Shown: piece after piece, positions 45,964 through 47,297 of the stretch
How the letters are laid out: each line of letters begins with the position of its first letter
Numbering within the stretch: position 1 is the first letter of the stretch
NCBI RefSeq assembly: GCF_001913705.1
Contig: NZ_MKQD01000036.1
Location: forward strand, 1 to 47,297
DNA from: Thalassotalea sp. PP2-459
GTDB lineage: Bacteria > Pseudomonadota > Gammaproteobacteria > Enterobacterales > Alteromonadaceae
Direction of reading: 5' to 3'
Length of the DNA stretch: 47,297 nt
Program-made: the position numbers and the translations under genes
Notes under the pieces: model-generated
The model's input: the letters and a program-made list of their open reading frames with translations, nothing else
Databases searched by the model: none
Told to the model about the DNA's origin: nothing

Positions 45964-47004
45964 TTAACGTTTTAAACTTGCTGAAAAATCGAGCATGCGA
46001 TTGGTTGAACGTAAAGCGCCTTTTCGCAGTTCCATATCAACAAAAACTTCTTTGCCAGTTGGATCTATTAGGGCTTCTTCAATGGCTTTTAAGCCGTTCA
46101 TCGCCATCCAAGGGCAATGTGCGCAGCTTTTACAGGTTGCCCCTTCCCCTGCTGTTGGAGCTTCAAAAAACTCTTTTCCAGGGCACAGTTGCTGCATTTT
46201 ATAAAAAATACCGCGATCAGTGGCAACAATGAATTTTTGGTTAGGCATTTCTTGTGCTGCTTTGATCAGTTGGCTAGTTGAACCTACGGCGTCAGCTAGC
46301 GCTACAATTTCTTCTGGAGACTCAGGATGAACCAAAATAGCGGCATCAGGATGCAACGCTTTCATATCAGTCAACGCCTTGGTTTTAAACTCATCATGCA
46401 CAATACAAGCACCTTGCCACATGATCATATCTGCACCCGTTTGCTTTTGAATATAATTGCCTAGGTGACGATCTGGCCCCCAAACAATTTTTTCGCCTTG
46501 TTCATCTAAGTGCTCAACAATGTCGAGTGCGCAAGATGAAGTGACTATCCAGTCAGCACGTGCTTTGACGGCAGTTGAAGTATTGGCGTAAACAACAACG
46601 GTACGATCAGGGTGTTGATCACAAAAATCGTTAAACTCTTTAATTGGGCAACCTAAATCTAAAGAACACGTAGCTTCTAGGGTTGGCATAACAACACGTT
46701 TTTCAGGTGTTAGCACTTTTGCGGTTTCACCCATGAACTTAACACCTGCAATGATTAACGTATCTGCCTGATGTTGGTTACCAAAACGTGCCATTTCTAG
46801 TGAATCTGCCACACAGCCACCGGTTTCTTCGGCTAACGCTTGAATCTCAGGATCAGTATAATAATGCGCGATCAATACCGCGTTTTTTTCAACTAATAGG
46901 TTCTTAATGCGTGTTTTGTAGTCTGATTTTTCTTGTTCAGATAACTTTGCGGGTTTCGCTGGAAAGTTAAATTCAAAATCTACTGCTAAATTACTCTGTG
47001 CCAT
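45964..47004 (-). CDS. nadA: quinolinate synthase A
   Basis: 346 residues, the normal length. It condenses iminoaspartate with dihydroxyacetone phosphate to quinolinate in NAD biosynthesis and carries a 4Fe-4S cluster. The conserved blocks are [53 protein letters not shown] and [13 protein letters not shown]. One Cys in each of the last three blocks ligates the cluster. It is cytoplasmic and stands alone, with its own terminator. Confidence 0.97.
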   Translation of the reverse strand: MAQSNLAVDFEFNFPAKPAKLSEQEKSDYKTRIKNLLVEKNAVLIAHYYTDPEIQALAEETGGCVADSLEMARFGNQHQADTLIIAGVKFMGETAKVLTPEKRVVMPTLEATCSLDLGCPIKEFNDFCDQHPDRTVVVYANTSTAVKARADWIVTSSCALDIVEHLDEQGEKIVWGPDRHLGNYIQKQTGADMIMWQGACIVHDEFKTKALTDMKALHPDAAILVHPESPEEIVALADAVGSTSQLIKAAQEMPNQKFIVATDRGIFYKMQQLCPGKEFFEAPTAGEGATCKSCAHCPWMAMNGLKAIEEALIDPTGKEVFVDMELRKGALRSTNRMLDFSASLKR

Positions 47005-47173
47005 TAGTTTACTCTACGTGCCTATTACAACTGGGCGGAATTATACGAGATATACGATGAAAAGTGTACTATCGGATCAATGTACAACTGGTGGTTTTTA
47101 GTGAACTGCTTATATCGTGTGGGAAAGTCATACAAATAGGCGATAACATGATAAAAAAGTGGTCGGTGGGATT

Positions 47174-47297
47174 TATTCCGTACATCCTGTACTTCACCCT
47201 ACGGGCCGCTGCGCGTTCAAAATTGTTCCTGACAATTTTGTATTCCGTAATCCTGTACTACACCCTTTGGCCGCTGCGCGTTCAAAATTGTTCCTGA
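47174..47297. repeat. tandem intergenic repeat, two copies, cut by window end
   Basis: Copy 1 at 47174-47232 and copy 2 at 47241-47297 share TATTCCGTA, ATCCTGTACT, CACCCT, GGCCGCTGCGCGTTCAAAAT and TGTTCCTGA. The spacer completes a hairpin (CAAAATTGT at 47218-47226 with ACAATTTTG at 47232-47240, five-base loop). GC content is above the flanks. The upstream short open frame (47064 onward) is a by-product of the repeat. The array probably continues beyond the window. Confidence 0.8.

Noticed and set aside
47064-47297. 77-codon open frame running off the window end
   Set aside because: Most of it is the translation of the tandem intergenic repeat, so it is very unlikely to be a gene.
1-47297. 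CRISPR arrays, prophage or transposase genes
   Set aside because: I saw no regularly spaced direct repeats of CRISPR type, no phage structural genes and no transposase motifs on either strand.

Overview
The window is chromosomal DNA of a low-GC marine gammaproteobacterium, most likely an alteromonadalean of the Colwellia/Thalassotalea type. The basis is the AT-rich coding style, the TonB receptor/FucP-type MFS/LacI style of sugar locus, a CrbS-like acetate-switch kinase, NhaP2 and NadA of gammaproteobacterial type, and dispersed intergenic repeats. The genus is inference.

Layout. Positions 1-10.9 kb carry ordinary accessory and housekeeping genes on the minus strand: a CrbS/CbrA-type transporter-linked hybrid histidine kinase, an RND efflux pair, a small secreted protein, a chemoreceptor and a tiny NrtS-family membrane protein. 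Positions 11.0-43.2 kb form one large carbohydrate locus. Positions 43.3-47.3 kb return to core genes: a K+(Na+)/H+ antiporter, tRNA-Ser(GGA) with a decayed partial copy beside it, nadA with a clear terminator, and a tandem intergenic repeat cut by the window end.

The central locus looks like a near-complete high-mannose N-glycan utilisation system. A central LacI-family regulator (31350-32366) is flanked by three transcription units. Unit A, minus strand, 27882-30788 down to 22256: TonB-dependent receptor, lipoprotein with four discoidin repeats, GH85 endo-beta-N-acetylglucosaminidase, CutC. Unit B, minus strand, 22142 down to 11011: GH2 beta-mannosidase, SSS symporter, GH92, BadF-type GlcNAc kinase, glycosylasparaginase, GH97. 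Unit C, plus strand, 32703-43181: GH92 with Gln at the acid position, FucP-type MFS permease, PfkB fructokinase, AGE-family epimerase/mannose isomerase, GH92, GH92. The 14-bp palindrome TGYAATCGATTRCA occurs perfectly in front of units A (twice), B and C, with a 12/14 version in front of the regulator gene, so the set is very probably one regulon.

Proposed flow. GH85 cuts the chitobiose core, giving free Man(n)GlcNAc and leaving GlcNAc-Asn. The TonB receptor and discoidin lipoprotein capture and import glycan. The GH92 enzymes (three predicted lipoproteins, one secreted) and GH97 trim alpha-linked mannose and possible glucose caps. The glycosylasparaginase frees GlcNAc from Asn. Man-beta-1,4-GlcNAc is imported, probably by the SSS permease, and split by the cytoplasmic GH2 enzyme. 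GlcNAc is phosphorylated by the BadF kinase. Mannose enters by the MFS permease and goes mannose to fructose (AGE) to fructose-6-phosphate (PfkB). The least explained parts are the CutC protein translationally coupled to the endoglycosidase, the Glu-to-Gln GH92, and the discoidin-repeat lipoprotein.
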